DNA of 62,165 nt from Bacteroidales bacterium UBA2714 (GTDB lineage Bacteria; Bacteroidota; Bacteroidia; Bacteroidales; P3). The notes under the pieces are model-generated. The model was not told where the DNA came from, made no database searches, and saw only the letters and a list, made by a program, of their open reading frames with translations. This document shows positions 27,215 to 36,823 of the stretch, piece after piece (position 1 is the stretch's first letter; each line of letters begins with the position of its first letter). The stretch is from contig DEKU01000043.1 in NCBI GenBank assembly GCA_002354035.1, positions 1 to 62,165 on the forward strand, given 5' to 3'. The position numbers and the translations under genes were made by a program.

Positions 27215-30200
27215 TTATTTTATCAGCAACTTGCTCGTACTGACTGTTTGGGTTGTTTCGACGCTGACAAAATAGATGCCTTTGGGGAGATTTTGAAGAG
27301 GGATTGTGAGCTGGGATGAGTGTGTGCCAATGGTGGTGACTGTTTGGCCCATGAGGTTGATGATACGGACAGAGCGCATGTTGTCGGCAGCTATGGTGAC
27401 AGCTTCGGTCGCGGGATTGGGATAGACCGAGACGGTACTGGCCGAGGTGGCTTGTCCTATGCCAAGAAGTGTGATGGACGTCTCGCCACAGCAGCCGCTA
27501 TGGCATCCCGTGACTTGATAGGTGCTTCCTTGTTCGGGGCAGACGGCAATACAGCTCAATGTGTCGCCCGTGTTCCAGGTGTATGATGTTGCGCCTGTGG
27601 CTTTGAGCAGCACGCACTGGCCGAGGCCTAATTGGCCAATCACCTCAATCTGCACCTCGGGTTGCGGGACCACTTGCAGGGAGAGGAAGCTGGTGTTGGT
27701 GCTGTCGCTCATGGTAAGGTGTCCGACATGGGCGGTTGGTACCAGGGTGTCGGCAAAATAGTAGTCGCCGTTTTGGCAGATAGTGTCGATAGTGTACGTG
27801 ACGACTTCGCCAGAGAAGGGGAGGTTTACATCATCAATCCACACACAATCCTCGCCTGAGGCGGTAAAGAAGTCTTTACTGTAGGAGAAAGAAAAGATAT
27901 GGGTGCCTTCTGTCACAGGTAGCGCCACACGAGTCCAGTCCTGTTCTCCCGAAGCGGAATAGCTTTCGGTGCCATCGATAAAGAGCCGGAATTTGTCAAA
28001 GCCCGCCTCGGTTGATGTTTTTACATGAAAACTAATCGTATCGTCGATGGTGGAGGTCCAGGAGATGGACAGACGGGACTCTCTGCGGTCGCCAAGACTA
28101 CTGGAACTCCGGGCAGAGAAGGAACCATGCAACGGATTGACATTGGTGATGACCCAAGGATAAGTACCCTGCGTCCAATTGAAACGGGTAAAATCGCCTG
28201 TTTCAAAATCCTCGACCGCACTATAGCCTGAAGGGAGCTGGAATGGGGCTACGACAAAGGTGTCCTGCCCATCGGTGGCATGGAGGGCAAAGCGCAATAA
28301 AGTGGTAGGAAGATTAGCGGACATCTGCACGGGGAAAGAGACCGTGGCTGACTGACCAGGAGCGAGGGGGGCAAGGGGCTGGGGCATGGGCTGCTCGGTC
28401 ATGAAGCCAAAGAGGTTGGGCAACAGGAGCGAGAGAGCCGGAGTGGAATCATGTCCGTTATTGACCACCTGGCAGGTAATGGTGTTGGCCGTGTTGGAGT
28501 AGATAGTGGACTGCGACTCGGCATGAGCAAGCGCCAGGGCTGACGTGGTTGTATACATAATGTGACGCTTGTGGGCAGTGCCTTCACCGAAATTGACCTC
28601 TGTACTGAAAGTCAACATGCTGTGGTCCGTGTAGGTGTCGGGGACGTAGGTTAGCCATAAGCCGGTCAGTGTTGTGGAGTCGCCGGGGGCTAAAGCAGAG
28701 AAGTGTTCTTCCGCTCTTGATATCACAACCCCTGGGTTGTCGCAGTTCAAATATAACAGACCCTGAGTAGGATAGGCGTTGCCGATGTTTTTGATTGTCG
28801 CATCGAACGTGGTGGAATGGCCCGGAACGAGTTTCCCATTGGAGGGTTGGAGGCTGGTGATAATGACATAAGGGCCATTCAATACGACAAACTCCACATT
28901 TTGGAAATAGGGCTTGTAGTTTTGCGCGGTGACAGCAAGCTGGTAAGTGCCTACACTCATGTCTGAGGGCAGGGTGAGCGTGGCGCTGCCGGACTCGTCG
29001 GCATAAGCTGCGGCAATAAGGCTAAGATCCTGCGGATCGACCAGAGCCACGTAAGCGTGGGCCGGGACGGTTACGGAATAGGAGGCCTCCGCCACACTGA
29101 CAGGGGTGGGAGCAGAAACACTCATCTGCGCTGCACGGCCAAGCCAGGGCATCAGCGAGGGGTCGCCGAAAAGCTCATATATTTCCCAATAATAATAAGC
29201 ACGGCTGGAGCCAGAGGACTGGACAGCCAAGTTGCCTGCCATTACCATGGAACCCATAGTGGTATGCCAAGCCGTATAGTCTTCATTATGGGTATGGAAC
29301 AGCCTGTCGTAAACGCCAATGTTGTTTGCGTCATAGGCGGGAACCATGGTATTGGACACGTTGTTTCGCACACCGACAGCCCAGCTGAAATCTTCAGGCC
29401 AATATGTGGAATTGGTACCACCAATATAGGCTGCCGCACCGGCATTGTCCGTTTTCCGAAGCAAGGCCTCGCCCAGACAGGCATCGTAAGCAGTAGTGTT
29501 GAACTTACCGGAGAGGCAGCAGTTTCCAATCATAATGGACGGACGACCATAGTTGGTCATGGAGGCGACGTCCGAAGTACTGAACTGAGGGATTGACCAG
29601 CTGTCGTCATAGCCATGGGCACTATAGTTGACAAATCCACACCCCAAATCGTAGAGGGACAGCAAGGTATTGGCTGTGTTGGACGTTTGGCTACTGCCCG
29701 TAACGGTCACACCCGTAGGTGCATAAGAAACATTGTTTTTATAATAGGAAACATTGGTAAAGCCATGGCCAGAGTTGACATACAGACTGGCGCTGTAATC
29801 CATAGCGGGGTCGGCATAACGATATGCCCAGTCGCTGGTGCTGCGTTGGTCCACCCCGGCAATCAGCACACCTCTTCCCAGATAGGCATCATTGGCGAAC
29901 CCATAGCTTTCGTAGTAGATGGTTTTTTCAACCTGAGGCGTCAGCTCGGCCACATTACGAGCCGAGAAACGGCCATAATAGCAGTCCGGAATATGGTCTC
30001 CAGCGGTCCAGGTGGCATAATAGAGGTCGGTGACGTGGTCTGTCGCCGGAGAGCCGCAGCGGGCCGAGAAAGCGGGAATCTGCTGATGGTCTCCGACCAA
30101 CAGCAGATAGGTGGGTGCTGGCAGCTGGGCGGTGGCATTGGTGTAAAAGCTCTTGATATAGTCTGCAATCTGGGTATTTGTTGTCCCAACCTGGGCATCT

Positions 30201-30991
30201 CCGGTATAACCAATGGTTACAAGAAAACCTCTACGTTTCTTCCACGTGATAAGGGAATCCAGCTGACCCCTGAAACTGCTGTGGGCCACAATGAGGTAAT
30301 GGACAGGGGCGTCGCGCCGGACCTCTTTGGTCTCAGGGAGTGCATACAAGGCTGTCTGGCCTATCGAAAAGTCTGGCGAGGAATACAGGTTATGTATACG
30401 CTGAGTTTCGGCCATATCAGCATTTTTATACTTGAGGTTCACCTTCATTGAGGTCACCTGCCTCAGTTCTCCCGTAACAGGGTTGTAGGAAATGGGCGAG
30501 ATGAACAAGTGGGCAAGATTGCGGTCTCTGGCAATACCCACAGGTTCAATCCATGCCAGCGGGTGGCTATAGATATCGTCAGTGGCATATAAGGCGCTAT
30601 CCATGACAAACGGCAGTCTCTCGCGTTGAGACTTGGACGGCGAGGGCTGGACCGGCATCAAGGGGTACTTGCAAACGCCTTCGCCCAATGTACGAACCGT
30701 CACATCGGTCACCTCAACAACCACCTCACTGCACACGGGTATCTCTATCAGTTGAGAGTAGATTGGTAAATCGGGTGTCCCCACCTGTTGTGAGGAAACC
30801 GACCCGTTGAACGTAACCACGGTGAACGGGTTGCCATCGGCCTCGACCATCTGCATGTCGATCTTGTCGAGGGAGAACGCGCAAGAAGCCTTCGTGTAGT
30901 CTTTAACATCCAACTTCAACGTCTGGCCTTGAGCAGCAATGTGCGTCAACAACATGATGCTCAATAAGAATACTTTGGGATATTGTTTCAT
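27215..30991 (-). CDS. gingipain-family (C25) cysteine protease with T9SS sorting domain
   Basis: 1258 aa from ATG 30991 (MKQYPKVFLLSIMLL); a further 23 codons upstream lack signal-peptide character. Signal peptide 1-22, a C25-type propeptide (about 25-210), then the caspase-like catalytic domain. H459 is in NYSAHGYDD, and the Cys pair C491-C492 in MIGNCCLSGKF holds the nucleophile. Ig-like domains follow, then a cleaved-adhesin/choice-of-anchor-J-type domain (VEDFETGDFTRFNW... DCVWIDDVNLP). The T9SS type-A signal ends the protein (VSVYPNPATEAVTIA... IYFVSVETTQTVSTSKLLIK). Expected to be a surface or secreted protease. Confidence 0.93.
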   Translation of the reverse strand: MKQYPKVFLLSIMLLTHIAAQGQTLKLDVKDYTKASCAFSLDKIDMQMVEADGNPFTVVTFNGSVSSQQVGTPDLPIYSQLIEIPVCSEVVVEVTDVTVRTLGEGVCKYPLMPVQPSPSKSQRERLPFVMDSALYATDDIYSHPLAWIEPVGIARDRNLAHLFISPISYNPVTGELRQVTSMKVNLKYKNADMAETQRIHNLYSSPDFSIGQTALYALPETKEVRRDAPVHYLIVAHSSFRGQLDSLITWKKRRGFLVTIGYTGDAQVGTTNTQIADYIKSFYTNATAQLPAPTYLLLVGDHQQIPAFSARCGSPATDHVTDLYYATWTAGDHIPDCYYGRFSARNVAELTPQVEKTIYYESYGFANDAYLGRGVLIAGVDQRSTSDWAYRYADPAMDYSASLYVNSGHGFTNVSYYKNNVSYAPTGVTVTGSSQTSNTANTLLSLYDLGCGFVNYSAHGYDDSWSIPQFSTSDVASMTNYGRPSIMIGNCCLSGKFNTTAYDACLGEALLRKTDNAGAAAYIGGTNSTYWPEDFSWAVGVRNNVSNTMVPAYDANNIGVYDRLFHTHNEDYTAWHTTMGSMVMAGNLAVQSSGSSRAYYYWEIYELFGDPSLMPWLGRAAQMSVSAPTPVSVAEASYSVTVPAHAYVALVDPQDLSLIAAAYADESGSATLTLPSDMSVGTYQLAVTAQNYKPYFQNVEFVVLNGPYVIITSLQPSNGKLVPGHSTTFDATIKNIGNAYPTQGLLYLNCDNPGVVISRAEEHFSALAPGDSTTLTGLWLTYVPDTYTDHSMLTFSTEVNFGEGTAHKRHIMYTTTSALALAHAESQSTIYSNTANTITCQVVNNGHDSTPALSLLLPNLFGFMTEQPMPQPLAPLAPGQSATVSFPVQMSANLPTTLLRFALHATDGQDTFVVAPFQLPSGYSAVEDFETGDFTRFNWTQGTYPWVITNVNPLHGSFSARSSSSLGDRRESRLSISWTSTIDDTISFHVKTSTEAGFDKFRLFIDGTESYSASGEQDWTRVALPVTEGTHIFSFSYSKDFFTASGEDCVWIDDVNLPFSGEVVTYTIDTICQNGDYYFADTLVPTAHVGHLTMSDSTNTSFLSLQVVPQPEVQIEVIGQLGLGQCVLLKATGATSYTWNTGDTLSCIAVCPEQGSTYQVTGCHSGCCGETSITLLGIGQATSASTVSVYPNPATEAVTIAADNMRSVRIINLMGQTVTTIGTHSSQLTIPLQNLPKGIYFVSVETTQTVSTSKLLIK

Positions 30992-31029
30992 TGTTTTTTG
31001 GGGATTATGCTTATGTATGATTATCTGTA

Positions 31030-31713
31030 TTAATTGATATTCGGAAACATGTCCTGCCAAGGCATCGGAGCCGTGATAGAGACCATCTCATGACGCACGG
31101 GGTGGTCGAACACTGCCTGGTAGGCGTGGAGCGAGATGCTGCCGTCGGGGTTGGAGCGCGGGGCCCCGTATTTGAGGTCGCCTTTGACGGGACAGCCCAT
31201 GTGGGCCAGCTGGCAACGGATTTGGTGGTGCCGACCCGTATGGAGGTCTATCTCGAGCAGATGATAGCCCCCTTTAGAGGTGGCCAGCAGAGTGTAGTCG
31301 AGCGATGCAAGCTTGGCCTCCGGATTGCTGCGGTCAGCAGTCACGAAGCTTTTGTTCAGCTTTGCATTGCGTACAATGTAGTCCTCCAGCCGTCCGGCAT
31401 GTTGGGGCGGAGCTTGCGTCACCACAGCCCGATAAACCTTGCGGAAGTCACGGTCTTTGATCAGCTGGTTCATGCGGCTGAGGGCCTTGCTCGTTTTGGC
31501 AAAGAGCACTACCCCACTGACGGGACGGTCCAGACGATGGATAACTCCGCAAAAGACGTTGCCTGGCTTGTTGTCCCGTTGTTTGATAAAGGCTTTCAGG
31601 AGGTCGGCAAGGCAGACATCGCCTGTCTTGTCGGCCTGAACTATCTGGCCCGGCAATTTATTGAGGGCTATCAGATGGTTGTCTTCGTAAAGTATTTGCT
31701 CTGCTATGGTCAT
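31030..31713 (-). CDS. RluA-family RNA pseudouridine synthase
   Basis: 227 aa from ATG 31713 (MTIAEQILYEDNHLIALNKLPG). Longer readings extend back into the psd gene. The catalytic Asp lies in VIHRLDRPVSGVVLFAK, and RKVYRAVV and HTGRHHQIRCQLAHMGCPVKGD are the other conserved RluA motifs. There is no N-terminal S4 domain, so it belongs to the short RluA/RluC-like subgroup. The rRNA or tRNA target cannot be named. Starts 16 nt after psd. Confidence 0.93.
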   Translation of the reverse strand: MTIAEQILYEDNHLIALNKLPGQIVQADKTGDVCLADLLKAFIKQRDNKPGNVFCGVIHRLDRPVSGVVLFAKTSKALSRMNQLIKDRDFRKVYRAVVTQAPPQHAGRLEDYIVRNAKLNKSFVTADRSNPEAKLASLDYTLLATSKGGYHLLEIDLHTGRHHQIRCQLAHMGCPVKGDLKYGAPRSNPDGSISLHAYQAVFDHPVRHEMVSITAPMPWQDMFPNIN

Positions 31714-31729
31714 GGGGACAATGGAGCGG

Positions 31730-32434
31730 TTAAGACCGACTGTCTGCCCCGTCCTGCACTTCGGGCGCAGGGGGCGGGGTAATCGTACAAATGGGCGAGA
31801 TAGCGTTGCGCACGGTATCCTGCACATTGACATCAATAATAAAATGCTTGGGGACAAAAAGGTCTACCCTCGAGCCGAACTTGATAAACCCCATCTCCTG
31901 GTTCTGGCGGACGCGTTCTCCCTCGTGGGCGTAGCACACTATGCGCCGCGCCATAGTGCCTGCCACCTGACGGATAAGAATCTTCTGACCATCGTCAAGT
32001 CTCAGACCGGTGGAGTGATGTTCATTCAAATCGCTGGATTTGGGATATGAGGCCACGAAATAGTTTCCTCTTCTGAATTTGGTATATTCCACCACGCCGT
32101 CTACAGGGTAGCGGTTCACATGCACGTCGGTGCCATTCATGAAGATGCTTATCTGCAAGCATTCTCCTTTGATATACTCTTTCTCCACCACCTCCTCTAT
32201 GGCCACCACGGTGCCGTCGGCTGGCGAAATGAGACACTGCCCATTGCTGGTGAAGATGCGCCGAGGTATGCGGAAAAAGAGAGCCACCAGCACCCAGAAC
32301 ACTAACAGGATGGTGATAAACAGGTAATGGAAAACTGTCCAGTGGTGGACAAAGAAAATCATGGCTGCATAGATGACCAGCACTGCGGCCAGCATCCACA
32401 AAACCATTTTTCGGCCTTCTCGGTGTAAATACAT
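31730..32434 (-). CDS. psd: phosphatidylserine decarboxylase
   Basis: 234 aa, the short archaetidylserine-type form. Two N-terminal membrane helices (about 10-55), then ISPADGTVVAIE and FMNGTDVHVNRYPVDG. The GS in IKFGSRVDLFVP is the self-cleavage site that creates the pyruvoyl cofactor. It converts phosphatidylserine to phosphatidylethanolamine at the inner membrane. It follows cdsA by 16 nt, so two steps of phospholipid synthesis are encoded together. Confidence 0.95.
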   Translation of the reverse strand: MYLHREGRKMVLWMLAAVLVIYAAMIFFVHHWTVFHYLFITILLVFWVLVALFFRIPRRIFTSNGQCLISPADGTVVAIEEVVEKEYIKGECLQISIFMNGTDVHVNRYPVDGVVEYTKFRRGNYFVASYPKSSDLNEHHSTGLRLDDGQKILIRQVAGTMARRIVCYAHEGERVRQNQEMGFIKFGSRVDLFVPKHFIIDVNVQDTVRNAISPICTITPPPAPEVQDGADSRS

Positions 32435-32450
32435 AATCTATTCTTGATTA

Positions 32451-33266
32451 TTACATGGTGACTATAAAAACACAATAAACACAGACTACAGGCAGGATGA
32501 AGAGTAAACTGTCAAAGCGGTCGAGGAAGCCCCCGTGACCGGGCATGATGTTGCCGGAGTCTTTGAGACCCACCGAGCGTTTAAGCATCGACTCGGTCAG
32601 ATCGCCCAAAGTGCCTATAATGCTGCACACCAAGGAAAGCACCAACCAATCGTACCACTGCAAAGAGGTCTGGAACAGCGGGCCAACCAGCAGGCCGGTG
32701 GCCACAGCCGCTGCAACGCCTACGGCCGTGCCTTCCCATGTCTTGCCTGGCGAATGGCGAGGCCACATCTTGTGGCGCCCAATCAGCGACCCTCCCATGT
32801 AGGCGAAGGAATCGTTCACCCACACCATGATGATGCACATGACCAGCACGTTCATCACGTTGTGCAGGAACGGCATCAGCGCTAACGGCAGGGCGGCATA
32901 ATACATGGGCAGCAGGGTATGGAGCACATCGGCAAAGGGCTGTTCGGTCTTACGCCAAAGCTGAACGCCCAGCGTAATCACTAAACTCAGCATGGCCAAA
33001 GCAACTGAGCCTGCCGAACCCGAATAGCAAACCATGACCACCATCAGCAGTGTCCAGGCATAGCCCAGCGGCTTGATAGGATGGGCTCCCTGTTTTTCGG
33101 CTATCCGATAATATTCGAAAGTGCACCCCAAGGCAACAAAAAGGACAAATGCCGTAAGGATAATCTTCCCCCACAAATCGCCCACTAAGCGTCCACTATA
33201 AATGGACCCCAAGAAAAGTAGGGCGTAAACTGTAGCACTGGCAGTCCTTATCCAAAAGGTCTTCAT
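32451..33266 (-). CDS. cdsA: phosphatidate cytidylyltransferase
   Basis: 271 aa with about eight membrane helices. The CDP-alcohol-forming signature appears as GRHKMWPRHSPGKTWEGTAVG (about 167-187) and LGDLTESMLKRSVGLKDSGNIMPGHGGFLDRFDS, with Asp residues that bind metal ions. It makes CDP-diacylglycerol, the precursor for phosphatidylserine, used by the pathway ending at Psd next door. Lies between ftsH and psd in one transcription direction. Confidence 0.95.
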   Translation of the reverse strand: MKTFWIRTASATVYALLFLGSIYSGRLVGDLWGKIILTAFVLFVALGCTFEYYRIAEKQGAHPIKPLGYAWTLLMVVMVCYSGSAGSVALAMLSLVITLGVQLWRKTEQPFADVLHTLLPMYYAALPLALMPFLHNVMNVLVMCIIMVWVNDSFAYMGGSLIGRHKMWPRHSPGKTWEGTAVGVAAAVATGLLVGPLFQTSLQWYDWLVLSLVCSIIGTLGDLTESMLKRSVGLKDSGNIMPGHGGFLDRFDSLLFILPVVCVYCVFIVTM

Positions 33267-33311
33267 ATACTGATCATTATTTACTTCATCTTAAAACACG
33301 CTCCTGTGCTC

Positions 33312-35411
33312 TCATTCAGATTTCTCGTCGTGAGGCACATCAGCCTCTTCTTTAGGTGCAGTCTCATCATCTTTTTTAACACTGGCCTCATCTTTTCCCG
33401 TCAGCTGAGCGGACTGCTCTGCCGATTTTTCCTGAAGCTGAGCCGCAATCTTGTCAGCCTCTCTGGGGCCGTAGATGCGCTCCAGGTCGTCGCGGAACAG
33501 CACCTCTTTCTCATACAGTTGTCCGGCCAATTCATCCAGCTGAGCCCTGTGAGAGTTGATAATCTCTTTGGCCCTGCTGTATGCCTCTTCCACAATGCGG
33601 TTCACCTCCGAGTCTATCACCTCTGCCGTTTTATCACTGAAAGGCTTGGTAAACCCATAGTCGGTCTGGCCTGTCGAGTCGTAGAAACTGATATTCCCAA
33701 TCTTTGGACTCATACCATAGTACACCACCATCGACTGAGCCATCTTGGTGGCACGCTCCATATCATTCAGAGCGCCCGTGCCGACTTCGCCAAACACCAC
33801 CTCTTCGGCGGCACGTCCGGCCATCAGGCTGGTCATTTCGTCAAACATCTGGGCATAGGTGGTCAGGTGGCGCTCGTCGGGCAGATACCATGCTGCACCC
33901 AACGAGTTGCCTCTTGGCACTATCGTAACCTTAATCAGCGGGTTGGCCCAGCGCAGCAGCCAGCTCACCGAAGCATGACCGCTCTCATGATACGACACAA
34001 CACGTTTCTCATGTTCGGTCAAAACTTTCGTGCGTTTCTCCAAGCCGCCTACTATCCTGTCGATAGCATCGAGGAAATCTTGCCGCTCAATCCTGTCCTT
34101 ACCCTTTCGGGCTGCACACAAGGCGGCCTCATTACACACATTGGCTATATCAGCTCCCGAAAAACCAGGAGTCTGCTTTGCCAAAAAGTCTCTATCCACA
34201 AAGCCTTCGCTCCCAGCGTCGTTGTTCAGTTTCAGCGAACGCATGTGGACGTCGAAGATAGCCTTGCGCTCTTCCAAATCGGGCAATTCGACATATATCT
34301 GTCGGTCGAAACGTCCGGCACGCAACAGAGCCTTATCCAGCACATCCGCACGGTTGGTGGCAGCCAGCACAATGACATTTGTGCCACTGCTGAAGCCATC
34401 CATCTCCGTGAGCAGTTGGTTCAACGTATTCTCACGCTCGTCGTTGGCATTGCTCAAACCGGCATGTCCACGGGCTCGTCCCACGGCATCAATCTCATCG
34501 ATAAAGATGATACACGGAGCTTTCTTCTTGGCCTCCTCGAAAAGGTCTCGCACTCGCGAAGCACCCACACCCACAAACATCTCCACAAAATCAGAGCCTG
34601 ACATGGAGAAGAAAGGCACATTGGCCTCGCCCGCCACGGCTTTGGCCAACAAAGTCTTACCTGTGCCTGGAGGACCTACAAGCAGCACTCCCTTCGGAAT
34701 CTTGCCGCCCAGATTTGTATATTTACTCGGGTTCTTCAAGAAGTCCACCACTTCCATCACCTCTTCCTTGGCCCCGGCCAGTCCTGCCACATCTTTAAAG
34801 GTGATATTCGTCGGGGTCTTGCCATCATACACTTTGGCCTTGTTCTTGCCCACGCCGAATATTCCGCCGCCGCCACCCATCTGGCGCTGAGTGACGCGGT
34901 TCATGATTACAAAGAAAAGAATCAGAATGAGGAACGGCCCAAAAATCACAAGCACGTCACGCCAAGGGCTGGTACGCTCCTCTGGCGTCAACTCGATGCG
35001 TTCGCCTGTGCGTTCTTCCACTTTCTCCAAATCTTTCTCAAAACTCTCGAAAGTGATGAAGTCATATTTGTAGAAACCGGCCGGCACTTCCTGTCCGACC
35101 ATGTTGTGGCTCACCAAATCGCTGTAGGCGGTGTCGACCTTCAAAGCCGAGCTTTTGATATACACTTCAGCATACTTCTTATTAACAATCACTATTTTCG
35201 AATAGTCATGTTTCTCCAGTATTTGCTCAAGCTTAGCCCATCTCACTGGGTGCGAAACGCCGGTGCTTTCATTGCGCAGCAGCATCCCTCCCAGCGTCAG
35301 CAGAATAACGCCATACACAACAAACATCACCCAACCTCTTTTGGGCTTCGGTCCATTGCCGCCTTGCTGACCCCGTCCGGGCTTCATATTATTTCTATTA
35401 TCTTCTGCCAT
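33312..35411 (-). CDS. ftsH: ATP-dependent zinc metalloprotease FtsH
   Basis: 699 aa. Two membrane segments (about 26-45 and 153-172) flank a periplasmic domain. AAA domain: Walker A GPPGTGKT (246-253), Walker B IIFIDEIDAVGR, and the second region of homology near RAGRFDRQIYVELP. Zinc site H475-ESG-H479. The acidic C-terminal tail after residue 640 is low-complexity. It degrades misfolded and regulatory membrane proteins. Placement with rsfS upstream and cdsA downstream is common in this phylum. Confidence 0.97.
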   Translation of the reverse strand: MAEDNRNNMKPGRGQQGGNGPKPKRGWVMFVVYGVILLTLGGMLLRNESTGVSHPVRWAKLEQILEKHDYSKIVIVNKKYAEVYIKSSALKVDTAYSDLVSHNMVGQEVPAGFYKYDFITFESFEKDLEKVEERTGERIELTPEERTSPWRDVLVIFGPFLILILFFVIMNRVTQRQMGGGGGIFGVGKNKAKVYDGKTPTNITFKDVAGLAGAKEEVMEVVDFLKNPSKYTNLGGKIPKGVLLVGPPGTGKTLLAKAVAGEANVPFFSMSGSDFVEMFVGVGASRVRDLFEEAKKKAPCIIFIDEIDAVGRARGHAGLSNANDERENTLNQLLTEMDGFSSGTNVIVLAATNRADVLDKALLRAGRFDRQIYVELPDLEERKAIFDVHMRSLKLNNDAGSEGFVDRDFLAKQTPGFSGADIANVCNEAALCAARKGKDRIERQDFLDAIDRIVGGLEKRTKVLTEHEKRVVSYHESGHASVSWLLRWANPLIKVTIVPRGNSLGAAWYLPDERHLTTYAQMFDEMTSLMAGRAAEEVVFGEVGTGALNDMERATKMAQSMVVYYGMSPKIGNISFYDSTGQTDYGFTKPFSDKTAEVIDSEVNRIVEEAYSRAKEIINSHRAQLDELAGQLYEKEVLFRDDLERIYGPREADKIAAQLQEKSAEQSAQLTGKDEASVKKDDETAPKEEADVPHDEKSE

Positions 35412-35443
35412 TTGTCTTCAAACAAATAATTAGTCTTTTCCTA

Positions 35444-35812
35444 TCAATCTTTTTGTTTGCCTTCGCCCACGGCGACGCGGGCAGCATCGCCCCACAGCTC
35501 CTCGAGCTTGTAGAAAGCCCGCCGCTCTGTCTGGAATATATGGACCACCACATCGAAATAGTCCATCAAAATCCACTCGGCATTCATGTAGCCTTCCACT
35601 TTTGAGGGGTTGAGACCTGTGGCCTTTTTTACGACCTCATGCACATGGTCGCTCAGCGCACTCACATGTGCCGGCACCGTACCCGATGCTATGACAAAAA
35701 AAGCAGCGGGTGCACTCGGCAGCCCGCGCATGTCAAGTATCTGCACGTCTATTCCCTTTTTTTCGTCCAAGGCCTGTGCGGCCAGTTTTGCTAATACTTC
35801 TGATTCAGTCAT
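35444..35812 (-). CDS. rsfS: ribosomal silencing factor RsfS
   Basis: 122 aa, cytoplasmic. It has the compact Iojap/RsfS fold with KKGIDVQILDMRG, FFVIASGTVPAHVSALSDHV and the conserved C-terminal EGYMNAEWILMDYFDVVVHIFQ. It binds ribosomal protein uL14 and blocks 30S-50S joining in starvation. Its start overlaps the end of tsaE by 8 nt. Confidence 0.95.
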   Translation of the reverse strand: MTESEVLAKLAAQALDEKKGIDVQILDMRGLPSAPAAFFVIASGTVPAHVSALSDHVHEVVKKATGLNPSKVEGYMNAEWILMDYFDVVVHIFQTERRAFYKLEELWGDAARVAVGEGKQKD

Positions 35813-36227
35813 CTATTATAGTTGCAATAAGTGTTCTTACTCCGTTTTGTTCGTCTATTTCCACCCTCACATAGTGCTCTGGCAGCAGGTTTTCGATCTT
35901 CTCGGTCCACTCTGTGAAGCACCAGTCGCCGCTGTAGAAATACTCCTCATACCCTATGTCGAATGCCTCCTCGGCATTCTTCAGCCGGTAGAAGTCGAAA
36001 TGGTATACCGGTTCTCCCTGGTCCGTTGTGTACTCGTTGATGATGGCAAACGTGGGGCTGCACACCGTCTCTCTCACCCCAAGCCGACTGCACAACTCTT
36101 TTATCATCGTCGTCTTGCCCACGCCCATCTTGCCAAAGAACGCAAAGAACCGTTCCTCCGGGAACTGCTCCAGCAATTCCGATGCCACAACCGACAATCC
36201 GTCCAAAGTGTCAAAAACCCGTTTCAC
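35805..36227 (-). CDS. tsaE: tRNA threonylcarbamoyladenosine biosynthesis ATPase TsaE
   Basis: 140 aa. Walker A FGKMGVGKTTMIKEL (about 33-47), the switch region SPTFAIINEY, and HFDFYRL with GYEEYF match TsaE (YjeE). It works with TsaB/TsaD in making t6A37 of tRNAs. Tight overlap with rsfS and a 9-nt gap to the DUF4293 gene indicate co-transcription. Confidence 0.95.
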   Translation of the reverse strand: MKRVFDTLDGLSVVASELLEQFPEERFFAFFGKMGVGKTTMIKELCSRLGVRETVCSPTFAIINEYTTDQGEPVYHFDFYRLKNAEEAFDIGYEEYFYSGDWCFTEWTEKIENLLPEHYVRVEIDEQNGVRTLIATIIDD

Positions 36228-36235
36228 GTCTGCCT

Positions 36236-36769
36236 CTATCTTAGTCTGTCCGCGGCACGGACCTTCTCTTCATCCTTTTTGATAAACCGCTGTGCCAAAA
36301 ACATCAGCACCACGGCGGCAATAATGGCCCAGGTGGCCACTCCATAGGTCACATGCACCTCCGTGCAAGCCATGGCCTGCGTGGCTTGGTCCACAAACGA
36401 GTCCACCGCCCAGATAAAAATCAGGAAAAGGTCCACTACCCCCAACAGGAATGCCACTGCCACCACGCGCATCTGACGCACCCTGTTCTTGAACAGGAAA
36501 ATGCTGACCAGCGCAATCAGTGCCGAAGCAATCGTCAAAGCCACCAGTGGCCAAGTCTTCACATATCCGCGCTGACCAATCTCCACTGGCTCGCCGTTGA
36601 GAATCTGCTGCATTGTCTCTGGCACATCCTTGGGGATCATTCTGAACTGGCCCGTCACCTCGGTGCCGAGGGGTGCTTTGCCCTCAAACGTAGCCAAAGG
36701 AAACACAAAACATAAAGCCAAGGCACACACGGCCAGAAACAAAAAGATAGTTTGTTTTCTCTGTATCAT
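36236..36769 (-). CDS. DUF4293 family membrane protein
   Basis: 177 aa with four membrane helices (about 5-24, 73-95, 101-122, 133-158) and a charged C-terminal tail. The opening MIQRKQTIFLFLAV is typical of the Bacteroidota DUF4293 family, which has no known function. It is embedded in the tsaE-rsfS-ftsH run, so it is likely expressed constitutively with housekeeping genes. Confidence 0.85.
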   Translation of the reverse strand: MIQRKQTIFLFLAVCALALCFVFPLATFEGKAPLGTEVTGQFRMIPKDVPETMQQILNGEPVEIGQRGYVKTWPLVALTIASALIALVSIFLFKNRVRQMRVVAVAFLLGVVDLFLIFIWAVDSFVDQATQAMACTEVHVTYGVATWAIIAAVVLMFLAQRFIKKDEEKVRAADRLR

Positions 36770-36823
36770 TTTCTCTTTATAGTATTGAATGTTAGTTTAT
36801 CTATTCCTAAAACTCCATCTCTG

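Noticed and set aside
31714..31857. Longer start of the RluA-type gene
   Set aside because: The extension lies inside psd in another frame and has no family similarity; MTIAEQ at 31713 fits.
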